A stretch of DNA of 45,798 nt from Candidatus Parcubacteria bacterium (GTDB taxonomy: Bacteria; Patescibacteriota; Minisyncoccia; JACPXH01), in assembly GCA_016196625.1 (NCBI GenBank), contig JACPXH010000003.1, positions 1 through 45,798 of the forward strand, read 5' to 3'. A program made the translations under genes and the position numbers. Within the stretch, counting starts at the first letter, position 1, and each line of letters starts with the position of its first letter. The notes beneath the pieces were generated by a model, which saw nothing but the letters and a program-made list of their open reading frames with translations, searched no databases and had not been told where the DNA came from. This document shows, piece after piece, positions 1-7,053 of the stretch.

Positions 1-125
1 TCCGGAAATCGCGCCTCCCGATCTACCTCGGAGAGTACGTGTGGCGCTACAACCATCGCCGTGAGCCGCAGATCCGCAAGCTAATGCGACTTTTGAGACT
101 TCTCAAAGAACAATCAGGTGTCTAA
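1..125 (+). CDS. IS1595/ISXO2-like transposase, C-terminal fragment (cut by window edge)
   Basis: An open frame enters from the left edge (first full codon at 3) and ends at TAA 123-125. The 40 visible residues include YLGEYVWRYNHRRE, which resembles the conserved C-terminal tail of ISXO2-like (IS1595 family) DDE transposases, where an aromatic-rich EF/W-R-x-N-R motif precedes the end. This suggests an insertion sequence just left of the window. The catalytic part is not visible, so activity cannot be judged. I did not find a convincing terminal inverted repeat to the right of the stop codon. Confidence 0.6.
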   Translation, partial: RKSRLPIYLGEYVWRYNHRREPQIRKLMRLLRLLKEQSGV

Positions 126-151
126 ATTGAAACTTTACCCTCACAAAACCG

Positions 152-1117
152 ATGGCAGAGCTCAAAGAAGCATTTGTGCAGGGCCGGTTCGCCGAAGAAC
201 CGTACTATGGGACCCGCCACATCGAAAAATGGCTCGTCAGTCAACGCAAGGCGAGGCAACCCGACGAAGGTCGGTGGAACCACTGCTTGTGTTCTGATCG
301 GATGATATTCTGCCTGCAGGGTCGGGAGCTCCCGACGCTCATACGGTACGCCGATCCCTCCCTGACAATTCCCGAACCGGCATCCGAGTATAGTCTCGAA
401 CTCGAACACTGGCGGCGGATTGCGCCACTGCTCCGGAGTCTGGATCCTGCCAAGGCCCAGCTCTACTACGGTCATGTGTTTGGCACCATAGCCGTATGCG
501 GGAGTGGGCCTACTGCTCCAGCATACGTGTTCGTCCAAGAACACGATGCGAACGGGAAAGCGATTACTGTTTTGAAGCCGCTTGTGTCCTTGTACGCGAT
601 GGACGCGATCTACGCGACCTGGAGGCGCGGCGGGCCGAAAGCCGAGGCGGCGCGGGAGTTTCTGTGCAACGAATTGGCGCGGGAGATCGCCACGGTGCGC
701 GCCGAAGCCGGGGCTGACTTCGATCGGGCGGTCGCGGTGTCGGCAGACGGTCGGAAGATCGTGCATGCGGATTGGGTGGTGGTCCCTGGACCCCTCGAAG
801 AGAAACCAGGGGTGGATTCGCCGATGTTTTCGGGGGCCACCGTGTTCCGTGGGGATGCGTTCCATGAACGGAAAATCTTGCGCTTCTGTCTCCGTCGCGC
901 CAAAGACTCCGACTCTCGAAAGCCTACGCCGGAGATCGTCGTTTTGACCGCGCGGCACACGGATCGTTGCCATTCGGAACAATCGGGACCGCTGCTCATC
1001 GAGGTCTCGCCGTGGTCTAGTTTTGATCGGTCAGGGGGTTATACCGTCTTGATGGCTAGCCGGGAGCTCTGCCCCGATCCTTTGCCGGATGGAGGGGTTG
1101 AGGTATCTCTCCGGTAG
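152..1117 (+). CDS. hypothetical protein, 321 aa
   Basis: I do not recognise a family. The frame starts at ATG 152, 26 bases after the transposase stop, with no clear Shine-Dalgarno sequence. The protein looks soluble, with mixed charge and several Trp and Tyr residues, and has no signal peptide or membrane segment. A long frame also exists on the opposite strand (122-982), but its product is Pro/Arg-rich and compositionally implausible, so I prefer the plus frame. A strong bidirectional hairpin follows at 1143-1170, where it converges with the uvrD-like gene. It could be cargo or a bystander next to the insertion sequence. Confidence 0.55.
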   Translation: MAELKEAFVQGRFAEEPYYGTRHIEKWLVSQRKARQPDEGRWNHCLCSDRMIFCLQGRELPTLIRYADPSLTIPEPASEYSLELEHWRRIAPLLRSLDPAKAQLYYGHVFGTIAVCGSGPTAPAYVFVQEHDANGKAITVLKPLVSLYAMDAIYATWRRGGPKAEAAREFLCNELAREIATVRAEAGADFDRAVAVSADGRKIVHADWVVVPGPLEEKPGVDSPMFSGATVFRGDAFHERKILRFCLRRAKDSDSRKPTPEIVVLTARHTDRCHSEQSGPLLIEVSPWSSFDRSGGYTVLMASRELCPDPLPDGGVEVSLR

Positions 1118-1142
1118 CCAGAACGCGTATGGTGTAGAAAGT

Positions 1143-1178
1143 GCGGCCAGCGACGAAAGTCGCTGGCCGCTTCGCTTT
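1143..1178 (+). terminator. bidirectional hairpin terminator
   Basis: A perfect 12-bp stem (1143-1154 with 1159-1170) is closed by a GAAA tetraloop. T-rich sequence follows on the plus side (TTCGCTTTTCTG) and a short T-run follows on the minus side. It lies between two convergent genes and can serve both. Confidence 0.75.
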
Positions 1179-1182
1179 TCTG

Positions 1183-3162
1183 TCATACCCCGAAAATCCG
1201 ATCGAGATCCACGACTCGCTCCGCAGCTGGGTGCGGTCCGGCAATTTCAATGAGTTCCGGGGGGATCTCGTTCAAAAACCGCGAAGGAGGGTTGACGCGG
1301 GTTGAGCCAAACAAAGTGCGGGTGCGCGCAACCAGTAGCGTGAGATACTGCTTGGCGCGGGTGAGGCCTACGTAGGCAAGCCGGCGCTCTTCTTCTAGTT
1401 CTGCCGGATCAAGCAGGCTCCGGCTGTGCGGAAAAATTCCTTCTTCCAGGCCGATCATGAAGACTGCTTCAAACTCAAGGCCCTTGGCCGCATGCAGCGT
1501 GAGCAGATTGAGCCGATCTTGGGGCCGCGTCAGTTCGTCAGAATCGTCCACCAGACTCGCCTCTTCCAAGAGCGCTTCGAGCCCGTGAGGCGGCGCTTTG
1601 GCATCGTATTGGCGAGCGACGCTGATGAGTTCGAGCACGTTTTCCCAGCGTTCGGCCGCGTCCGCAACATTCGCCTTGAGGTGCTCTTCATACGCAATGG
1701 TCCGTAGCAGTTCTTCAATCAGCTGGGCGCCTTTAGTGCGCTGGGATTTGGTGTGGAAGCTGGTCAGAAGCGAGAAGAGCGCAGAGGTACCTTCAGTGGG
1801 CGCGGCACCTTGTTGAACCCAAGCGGTCTGAGCCCGTTCTATGCCCCGGGGCCCCAGCCCTCGCGCCGGCACATTGGCGATTCGCCGGAACGAGACCGTA
1901 TCAAGCGGGTTCAGTATGAGCCGCAGGTAAGCAAGAACATCTTTGACTTCGCGGCGCTGGTAGAAAGAGACACCACCCACCAAGGCATAGGGCACTTGAG
2001 CCTCCAGGCAGGCCTGTTCCACCGCGCGCGATTGGGCATTGGTGCGGTAGAGCACTGCCATTTCGGAGAGCTTCAGGCGGGCTTCGTGCTTTAGACGCAG
2101 CGTTTCTTCTAAGACGGCGACGGCTTCTTCGCGCTCGTCAGCGACCAGCCGGAGGGTAATCTTGGGTCCCTGAGCATTTTGCGTGGTGAGCTCTTTGGGT
2201 TTCTGGAGGGCGTTGTGGCTGATGAGTCGGGCAGCCGCAGCGAGGATCGTTTGCGTGGAGCGGTAGTTCTCGTTGAGCACAATGACGGTGGCATCGGGCC
2301 AGTCGCGCTCGAAATTAAGAATGTTGCGGAAATCAGCCCCGCGGAACGAATAGATGGATTGCGCGTCGTCGCCAATGACGAATAGGCGCCGGTGGCCGGC
2401 GGCGAGCTTATGGAGCAGGACGTATTGAGCGTGGTTGGTGTCCTGGTATTCGTCCACGAGGATGTGCGCAAAGCGTCTCTGGAGGCGCGAGAGCACTTCG
2501 GGGTGTTCGGTCAAGATCTGGACGGCGAACCCAATGAGGTCGTCGAAATCCACGGCATTGGCTTGACGTAGTGCCGCCGCGTAGCCCTGCCAGATGCGGG
2601 CCACAGTTTCTGGCCAGAGTCCCCTGCCCGTAGCTTCGTACTCCGGGCAAGACTTGAGCTCCTGCTTCGCCCGGGAAATTGTGGCCAGCACCGCGGCCGG
2701 AGCAAACTGCTTGGGATCTAGCTCCTCGGCCTTGATGACTTTTTTTACGACTCCCAGCTGGTCGTCGGCGTCGTAGATGGTGTAGGGCCTCCGGTAGCCA
2801 ACGAGGTTCGCGTGCGCCTGCAAGATGTGGTTGGCGAGTCGGTGGAACGTGCCGATGAAGGGCCGCATCCCGCCTCCGGCACCGGAGGCGGGATGCGGCA
2901 AGCCCTTGTGGCCGGGCCGAAGGCCCAATAGCTTAGTTACTCGTTCCCCAACCTCGCGCGCTGCCTTGTTGGTGAAGGTAACGGCCAGAATTAGGTGAGC
3001 CGCTACCCCGCGGCCGATCAAATACGCGATCCGGTGCGTAAGCGCCCGCGTTTTCCCGGAGCCGGCCCCTGCCAGTATCAACACCGGACCGTCGGGTGCG
3101 GTTACGGCGGCGCGTTGGCCTGCGTTTAGGTCCTTGAGGATTGGGTTGGGTACAGCCGACAT
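1183..3162 (-). CDS. uvrD: UvrD/PcrA-type superfamily 1 DNA helicase
   Basis: An ATP-dependent 3'-5' DNA helicase for excision repair, mismatch repair and replication-fork maintenance. Numbering from the upstream ATG at 3168: Walker A GAGSGKT at 34-40, TFTNKAA at 64-70, GTFHRL at 106-111, DEYQDTN at 239-245, GDDAQSIYSFRGA at 266-278, NYRST at 301-305, and near the C terminus TLHAAKGLEFEAVF and YVGLTRAK. At about 660 aa it is shorter than typical PcrA (720-780 aa), lacking most of the C-terminal tail. I chose the ATG at 3162 (MSAVPNP) because a TGG-TATACT extended -10 (3170-3175) places the transcription start there, which would exclude the ATG at 3168. Residues 88-102 are encoded by a 38-bp near-perfect palindrome (2862-2899) that looks inserted between motifs Ia and Ib. 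uvrD, pcrA and rep cannot be told apart from this reading. Confidence 0.93.
   Translation of the reverse strand: MSAVPNPILKDLNAGQRAAVTAPDGPVLILAGAGSGKTRALTHRIAYLIGRGVAAHLILAVTFTNKAAREVGERVTKLLGLRPGHKGLPHPASGAGGGMRPFIGTFHRLANHILQAHANLVGYRRPYTIYDADDQLGVVKKVIKAEELDPKQFAPAAVLATISRAKQELKSCPEYEATGRGLWPETVARIWQGYAAALRQANAVDFDDLIGFAVQILTEHPEVLSRLQRRFAHILVDEYQDTNHAQYVLLHKLAAGHRRLFVIGDDAQSIYSFRGADFRNILNFERDWPDATVIVLNENYRSTQTILAAAARLISHNALQKPKELTTQNAQGPKITLRLVADEREEAVAVLEETLRLKHEARLKLSEMAVLYRTNAQSRAVEQACLEAQVPYALVGGVSFYQRREVKDVLAYLRLILNPLDTVSFRRIANVPARGLGPRGIERAQTAWVQQGAAPTEGTSALFSLLTSFHTKSQRTKGAQLIEELLRTIAYEEHLKANVADAAERWENVLELISVARQYDAKAPPHGLEALLEEASLVDDSDELTRPQDRLNLLTLHAAKGLEFEAVFMIGLEEGIFPHSRSLLDPAELEEERRLAYVGLTRAKQYLTLLVARTRTLFGSTRVNPPSRFLNEIPPELIEIAGPHPAAERVVDLDRIFGV
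2862..2899. repeat. 38-bp palindrome inside uvrD
   Basis: Two 18-nt arms, 2862-2879 and 2882-2899, are perfect inverted complements around a 2-nt centre. It lies in frame within the helicase gene and encodes a Gly/Pro/Ala-rich stretch (about residues 88-101) at a position where relatives have only a short loop. It resembles in-frame palindromic insertions such as Rickettsia palindromic elements, but it is much shorter and I do not claim homology. Confidence 0.7.
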
Positions 3163-3169
3163 GCCCATG

Positions 3170-3178
3170 AGTATACCA
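3170..3178 (-). promoter_or_regulatory. extended -10 promoter of uvrD (leaderless)
   Basis: On the minus strand TGG-TATACT ends seven bases before ATG 3162, so transcription should start at that ATG. No recognisable -35 box lies 17 bp upstream; the extended -10 TGn probably compensates. Confidence 0.6.
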
Positions 3179-3371
3179 GATGTAGGTCGGGGCGGTTTGG
3201 TGTATGGAGTGGTCTGGATAAGATGGGTAGATGCTGTGGACGGTCAATCTTGACACCACCCCCCCGTCTCCCTAGCCTAGAAGGGTGGGTACCCTAGGTC
3301 AGGGTGCTTTTCGCTCTAAGCCAGAAGAAGTGGCACAAGTACAGCAGATCGCCCGTGTGTGAGCCAATATT

Positions 3372-4511
3372 TTGGTTTGCGGGAGCCGACGCATTTTTAC
3401 CGAAACACAATACCATCGCTTCATCAAGCGACTGCGGGAACTGTCGGGCTGGTTTACCGGTCAAGCCGTATGGGTGGGACTCGCCGCAGTCGTTTTTGTA
3501 ATGGTCGGCACGGCAAAATCTGGCGATTTGGGCGGGCCGGCAGGGTTCGGCATTTTTGGTTTGCAGGGGGGCGTGGACGCAACGCTCATTGAAGACGCCT
3601 TGGTGCCCAGCGCCGATGCTCAAAGCACGGCGCCCGCGCACTTCGAGGCGCGAGGCGGAGTGTTGGCTCAAGCTGAAACAGAGAGCGACATTGAAGCTTT
3701 GCTGTTGAGCGGTGATTCCATTTTGGTGCCGCAAAATCCGCTGACGACTGAAACGTCCAGCCAGGCTCGGGCCGGCATCGTGAACTATGCGGTTGAGCCG
3801 GGCGATACGATTTCGGCCATTGCCGCCCGCTTCGGTGTTACCATCAACACGGTCCTCTGGGCGAATAATCTGCGCGAGAGTTCAACCATTCAGCCGGGGC
3901 AGGTTTTGGAAATTCTCCCGGTGTCTGGTGTTCGCCACGTGGTTAAGGACGGCGACACGCTTACAAAGATCGCCAAACGCTACAACGCATCAGTAGATGG
4001 AATCATCGGGTTTAACGTGCTCCCCGCCAATGAGGGTTCAGTGTTACACTCCGGCGAGACGTTGGTGGTTCCTGACGGCGAGATGCCCGCACCCCCGCGG
4101 CCGTCTTCGCAAATCGCTTCGTCCAGGTCCGGCGGGGCTGGGGTCGGGCCGAATACTCTGGGCTACTTCATCTTTCCGACCACCGGTTACAACTACGGCC
4201 GTCGGCACGCATTTAACGGTACTGACATTTCGAATTCGTGCGGCACGCCGGTTTACGCCGCAGCCGCAGGGGTGGTGGTGGAAGCCAAAATGAACAGCTG
4301 GAATGGCGGTTACGGCAACTACGTGAAAATTCAGCACCCCAACGGTCTCGAGACGCTCTATGGCCACTTAGAATCAGAGGCCGTAGCCGAAGGCGAGACA
4401 GTCGGGCAAGGCCAGCCGATTGGGCTCATGGGCAACACCGGCCGATCTACCGGTTGCCATCTGCACTTTGAGGTGCATGGCGGCAGGAATCCGTTCATTC
4501 GGTACCGGTGA
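3372..4511 (+). CDS. membrane-anchored LysM-M23 metallopeptidase (NlpD/EnvC-like)
   Basis: A probable peptidoglycan endopeptidase or amidase activator. A basic N-terminal segment is followed by one membrane helix (about 33-48, VWVGLAAVVFVMVG). Two LysM repeats follow (about 138-183 and 188-234, both with a GDT core). The C-terminal M23 domain (about 265-379) has H279 and D285 in HAFNGTD, H332 in YGHLE, and the HLHFE motif (H363, H365), so all expected zinc ligands are present. The stop upstream in frame is TGA 3360-3362. The only early start is TTG at 3372, so the exact start is uncertain. No ribosome site is obvious. It converges with yifB across the hairpin at 4552-4578. It is likely a cell-wall remodelling enzyme on the outer face of the membrane. 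Confidence 0.9.
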   Translation: MVCGSRRIFTETQYHRFIKRLRELSGWFTGQAVWVGLAAVVFVMVGTAKSGDLGGPAGFGIFGLQGGVDATLIEDALVPSADAQSTAPAHFEARGGVLAQAETESDIEALLLSGDSILVPQNPLTTETSSQARAGIVNYAVEPGDTISAIAARFGVTINTVLWANNLRESSTIQPGQVLEILPVSGVRHVVKDGDTLTKIAKRYNASVDGIIGFNVLPANEGSVLHSGETLVVPDGEMPAPPRPSSQIASSRSGGAGVGPNTLGYFIFPTTGYNYGRRHAFNGTDISNSCGTPVYAAAAGVVVEAKMNSWNGGYGNYVKIQHPNGLETLYGHLESEAVAEGETVGQGQPIGLMGNTGRSTGCHLHFEVHGGRNPFIRYR

Positions 4512-4551
4512 GAGGGGGGCGAACCCCAAGTTTAAGTGAGCTTGATTAGTG

Positions 4552-4586
4552 GAGCCGCCGCGCTGAGCGCGGCGGCTCTCTATTTC
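4552..4586 (+). terminator. hairpin terminator between convergent genes
   Basis: A perfect 12-bp GC-rich stem (4552-4563 with 4567-4578) has a 3-nt loop and is followed by CTATTTCG. The T-run is weak, but the stem is very stable and sits between the peptidase gene and the end of yifB. Confidence 0.6.
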
Positions 4587-4631
4587 GTGTAGACGACTCA
4601 TCAACCCCACAACTGCTTAAGCCGATTTGGT

Positions 4632-6158
4632 TTACTCGTTTCGCAGCCGGTACTGGAGCGCCTCAGACACGTGCTGCTCTCCGACCCGCTCGGCAGCCTC
4701 GAGATCGGCAATGGTGCGGCTTACCTTAAGCAATCGGTGGTAGGCGCGGGCAGAGAGCGCCAGTTTTGCTGCTGCTTGTCGCACGAACGCATCGGCTGCA
4801 GCTTCCAGCCTGGAGGCGGCACGGAGTTTGGCAAACGGAAGCGCGCTGTTGAGGCCTACGCCAAAGGCGCGGTTGCGTTCAAGCCCGAAGGCTCTGGCGG
4901 CGGTGATTCGCGCTCGGACAGACTGGCTTCGCGGCGCGTTGGGCGCACTCTCGAGCTGTGCTATGTCCACCGGCGGCACGTCAGCCACCAGATCAATTCG
5001 ATCTAGGAGCGGCCCTGATAGTTTTCGTCGGTAGCGCATGACTGCTGCCGGCGGGCAGGTGCAGGCCAGAGACGGGTGTGTGAGGTTCCCGCACGGGCAG
5101 GGGTTCATCGCCGCGACCAACGTAAACCGCGCCGGGAAGATCGCCCGGCCCTGGCTGCGCGAAACAGTCATGGTGCCCTCTTCGATGGGTTGGCGCAGAG
5201 TTTCCAGAACGTGTCGAGGGAATTCTGCAAGTTCGTCCAGAAACAGCACGCCTCGGTGCGCTAGACTGATTTCCCCTGGTTTGGGGTTGGTGCCGCCGCC
5301 AATGAGGGCCGCTTCTGATGCGGTGTGGTGCGGTGAGCGAAATGGCCGCGTTTGGACTACGCCTACCCCTGGATCCAGGATGCCGGCCACACTGGCAATG
5401 GTGGTCGTCTCCAGCACCTCTTCGGCTGTAAGTTCGGGCAGGATGCCGGCCAGGGCCTTAGCGAGGAGCGTTTTTCCGGTTCCGGGTGGGCCGGTGAAGA
5501 GCAGGTTGTGTCCGCCAGCAGCTGCAATCTCGAGCGCGCGTTTGGCTGACTCCTGTCCTCGGATGTCGGCCAGATCAATCGTGGGACCGCCTGCGGTTGA
5601 CTGTGGGAACGTCTGCGGCTGCGGCGCTATTTCGGCGGTACCTTCAAGGTGGGCGATGAGGCTTTGCAGGCTTGGGACCGGTCGGATGTTTAATCCCTCC
5701 ACCAGTGCCGCCTCCCGCGCGTTGCCAGTTGGGACAAAGAGGTCATCAAAACCGTGCGCTTTGGCCATTTGGCTCACGGCGAGTACTCCACTTATAGGTC
5801 TAACAGCGCCGTCGAGCGCCAGTTCGCCCACGAAAAGCGTATGTTCCAGAGAGCGCTGGGGCCGAAGTTGATCTGAAGCAACGAGAAATGCGGTGGCAAT
5901 GGCCAAATCATAGGCTGACCCTTCTTTTTTGAGGTCAGCTGGGGCGAGATTGACCGTAACCTTGAGGTTTAGTCGGTCTGGCGGTTGGGCTCCGCTATTG
6001 CGAATGGCCGCGGCAATACGCTCGCGTGACTCGCCCACTGCTTTGTCCGCCAGCCCCACCAAATGAAAAACGTGGAGCCCGGCTACGGCATCGAGCTCGA
6101 CGTCAATGGGTTCAGCTCTAAGGCCCACTACCGCCGCTGAAGTCAATCTGACCGGCAT
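4632..6158 (-). CDS. yifB: YifB/ComM family AAA+ ATPase (Mg-chelatase-like)
   Basis: A hexameric helicase-like AAA+ protein; the ComM branch promotes branch migration during natural transformation. The N-terminal ChlI-like domain (1-175) is followed by the AAA+ module: Walker A GPPGTGKT at 223-230, Walker B GVLFLDEL at 303-310, and RSPHHTASEAALIGGG before it. The family cysteine cluster MNPCPCGN...CTC lies at 351-368. At 508 aa it has full family length. The start MPVRLTSAAVVG fits the family. It begins 6 bases after the stop of the dksA-like gene and so is co-transcribed with it. In a lineage rich in pilin-like genes a role in DNA uptake is plausible, but that is inference. Confidence 0.95.
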   Translation of the reverse strand: MPVRLTSAAVVGLRAEPIDVELDAVAGLHVFHLVGLADKAVGESRERIAAAIRNSGAQPPDRLNLKVTVNLAPADLKKEGSAYDLAIATAFLVASDQLRPQRSLEHTLFVGELALDGAVRPISGVLAVSQMAKAHGFDDLFVPTGNAREAALVEGLNIRPVPSLQSLIAHLEGTAEIAPQPQTFPQSTAGGPTIDLADIRGQESAKRALEIAAAGGHNLLFTGPPGTGKTLLAKALAGILPELTAEEVLETTTIASVAGILDPGVGVVQTRPFRSPHHTASEAALIGGGTNPKPGEISLAHRGVLFLDELAEFPRHVLETLRQPIEEGTMTVSRSQGRAIFPARFTLVAAMNPCPCGNLTHPSLACTCPPAAVMRYRRKLSGPLLDRIDLVADVPPVDIAQLESAPNAPRSQSVRARITAARAFGLERNRAFGVGLNSALPFAKLRAASRLEAAADAFVRQAAAKLALSARAYHRLLKVSRTIADLEAAERVGEQHVSEALQYRLRNE

Positions 6159-6164
6159 AGGGGG

Positions 6165-6524
6165 CTATTTGCACTTCAGGCACGTGGTTGCCTCTGGGAG
6201 CGCTTCGAGGCGGCTCTGTTCGATGGGGTTGGTGCAGCGCTCGCACGTCCCGTAGGTCCCCTGCTCAATCTTTTTTAAGGCCTTAGCAATGAGCGCTAGG
6301 CGCTCTTCGAGGCGTTTTTCGAGGGGCAGGATATTTGCAAACTCTTCAACCTCATCAGCTCCTTCATCTGGGTCTACGTCGTTGCCAAATTCAGGATAGG
6401 CGGGATCGAAGTCGCCAGCACCCTTCGGGTTTTCTCTGGCAATCGTTTTAAGCTCCTCGCGGATGCGGGTTCGGTCGGTTTCAAGTCGGGCTTTGAATTG
6501 ACCGATGGTTTGCGCGTCTAGCAT
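6165..6524 (-). CDS. DksA/TraR-type C4 zinc-finger protein
   Basis: 119 aa: an N-terminal helical hairpin, then a C-terminal zinc finger CERC-x17-CLKC. In the DksA/TraR family such proteins bind the RNA polymerase secondary channel. The DxxDxA tip motif is not clearly present, though an acidic stretch (DVDPDEGADEVEE) lies where the coiled-coil tip would be. It is the first gene of an operon with yifB. It has its own promoter (TTGCGC-17-TACAAT, 6531-6559), which puts the transcription start at the ATG, so the mRNA is probably leaderless. Confidence 0.85.
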   Translation of the reverse strand: MLDAQTIGQFKARLETDRTRIREELKTIARENPKGAGDFDPAYPEFGNDVDPDEGADEVEEFANILPLEKRLEERLALIAKALKKIEQGTYGTCERCTNPIEQSRLEALPEATTCLKCK

Positions 6525-6530
6525 CGTTTA

Positions 6531-6559
6531 ATTGTAGGCATAACCGATTCCAGGCGCAA
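6531..6559 (-). promoter_or_regulatory. leaderless promoter of the dksA-like gene
   Basis: The minus strand reads TTGCGC (6554-6559), a 17-bp spacer, TACAAT (6531-6536), then six bases and ATG 6524. It begins just after the T-run of the RNA terminator at 6563-6609, so it separates the operon from the RNA upstream. Confidence 0.6.
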
Positions 6560-6562
6560 TGG

Positions 6563-6609
6563 CCGCAAAAACAAAAGAGCGCCTTCGAGGTGGCTCGACG
6601 TGGCGCCCT
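6563..6609 (-). terminator. rho-independent terminator of the candidate RNA
   Basis: Read on the minus strand: an outer stem (6602-6609 with 6576-6583, one G-U pair), an inner stem TCGAG/CTCGA with a CCAC loop, then TTTTGTTTTTGC. This is a textbook terminator. Confidence 0.8.
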
Positions 6610-6876
6610 TGATGCGGACGCGTCCAGTCCCGCAACGTTTGAAAAGGGAGGGTCGTCTGGCCCAATTGGTGGTGTATCAAGGGGCCGACTGCCCTCCTGC
6701 TTTCCCTCGGAAGGGAAAGCATAGTGCGTCTGGAGGCAGGTCCGAGACATCGGACGCTGCCATCACACGCTTGGGGTGTTTCCTACCGACCTGTGGTCCG
6801 CGGCTAGCGGACCTCATTGGTTAAAGAACAAGGAAAGAGCCAAAGGAAGGAACAGGCTCGCAGGTCCGTAAGGAAC
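6563..6876 (-). ncRNA. candidate structured non-coding RNA, about 310 nt
   Basis: No plausible protein is encoded here. On the minus strand a promoter (TTGTAT-17-TATAAT, 6883-6911) predicts a start near 6876, and a clear terminator ends at 6563. Visible helices on the RNA: GGTCCGC/GCGGACC near 6803, a nested stem pairing TCCGA/TCGGA and GGCAG/CTGCC (6740-6770), GCTTTCCCT/AGGGAAAGC (about 6702-6723), and a long stem pairing GGAGGG..GTC.GGCCC with GGGCC.GAC..CCCTCC (about 6646-6697). I looked for RNase P, tmRNA, SRP RNA, 6S and T-box signatures and did not find their conserved cores. Because the dksA-like gene has its own promoter after the terminator, this looks free-standing rather than a leader. 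Confidence 0.55.
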
Positions 6877-6882
6877 AACTCC

Positions 6883-6911
6883 ATTATACTATAGGGACAC
6901 CCTAGATACAA
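6883..6911 (-). promoter_or_regulatory. sigma70-like promoter of the candidate RNA
   Basis: The minus strand reads TTGTAT (6906-6911), a 17-bp spacer, then TATAAT (6883-6888, perfect). The -35 box lies in one arm of the 14-bp palindrome 6906-6940. Confidence 0.6.
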
Positions 6912-6940
6912 TAAGGACATCCACTGTGTCCTTATTGTAT
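6906..6940. promoter_or_regulatory. perfect 14-bp inverted repeat, operator-like
   Basis: Arms ATACAATAAGGACA (6906-6919) and its exact complement (6927-6940) flank a 7-nt loop. A smaller palindrome (TAGGG-ACA-CCCTA, 6892-6904) fills the promoter spacer. Placement across the -35 box suggests a dimeric repressor site. The T-run is too weak for a terminator. The rest of 6941-7053 holds a consensus DnaA box TTATCCACA (6985-6993) and nothing else I can name. Confidence 0.5.
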
Positions 6941-7053
6941 AAAGTTGGCTTATTGGGCCAATTTTATCGATGTGGGCTTACTTTTTATCCACAGAATGCT
7001 CACAGTAGAACCGGGTCGTTAGCGCGCGTGTCCTAAAGTTGTCCCCATCTTAT

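Noticed and set aside
122-982. Long minus-strand frame opposite the 321-aa hypothetical gene
   Set aside because: Its product is Pro/Arg/His-rich with no recognisable blocks, while the plus frame has more normal composition and a matching terminator. Treated as a shadow.
5038-5871. 277-codon plus frame antisense to yifB
   Set aside because: yifB is unmistakable on the other strand; the plus product is low-complexity Ser/Ala/Pro/Arg.
6541-6880. RNase P RNA, tmRNA, SRP RNA or T-box identity for the structured RNA
   Set aside because: A GGTCC-GTAA-GG segment recalls the SRP apical loop and an AAGGGCGCC segment recalls a T-box, but flanking pairing and conserved cores are missing.
6985-6993. 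Replication origin suggested by a consensus DnaA box
   Set aside because: Only one perfect box is present, with no cluster, no dnaA or dnaN, and no AT-rich unwinding element of note.
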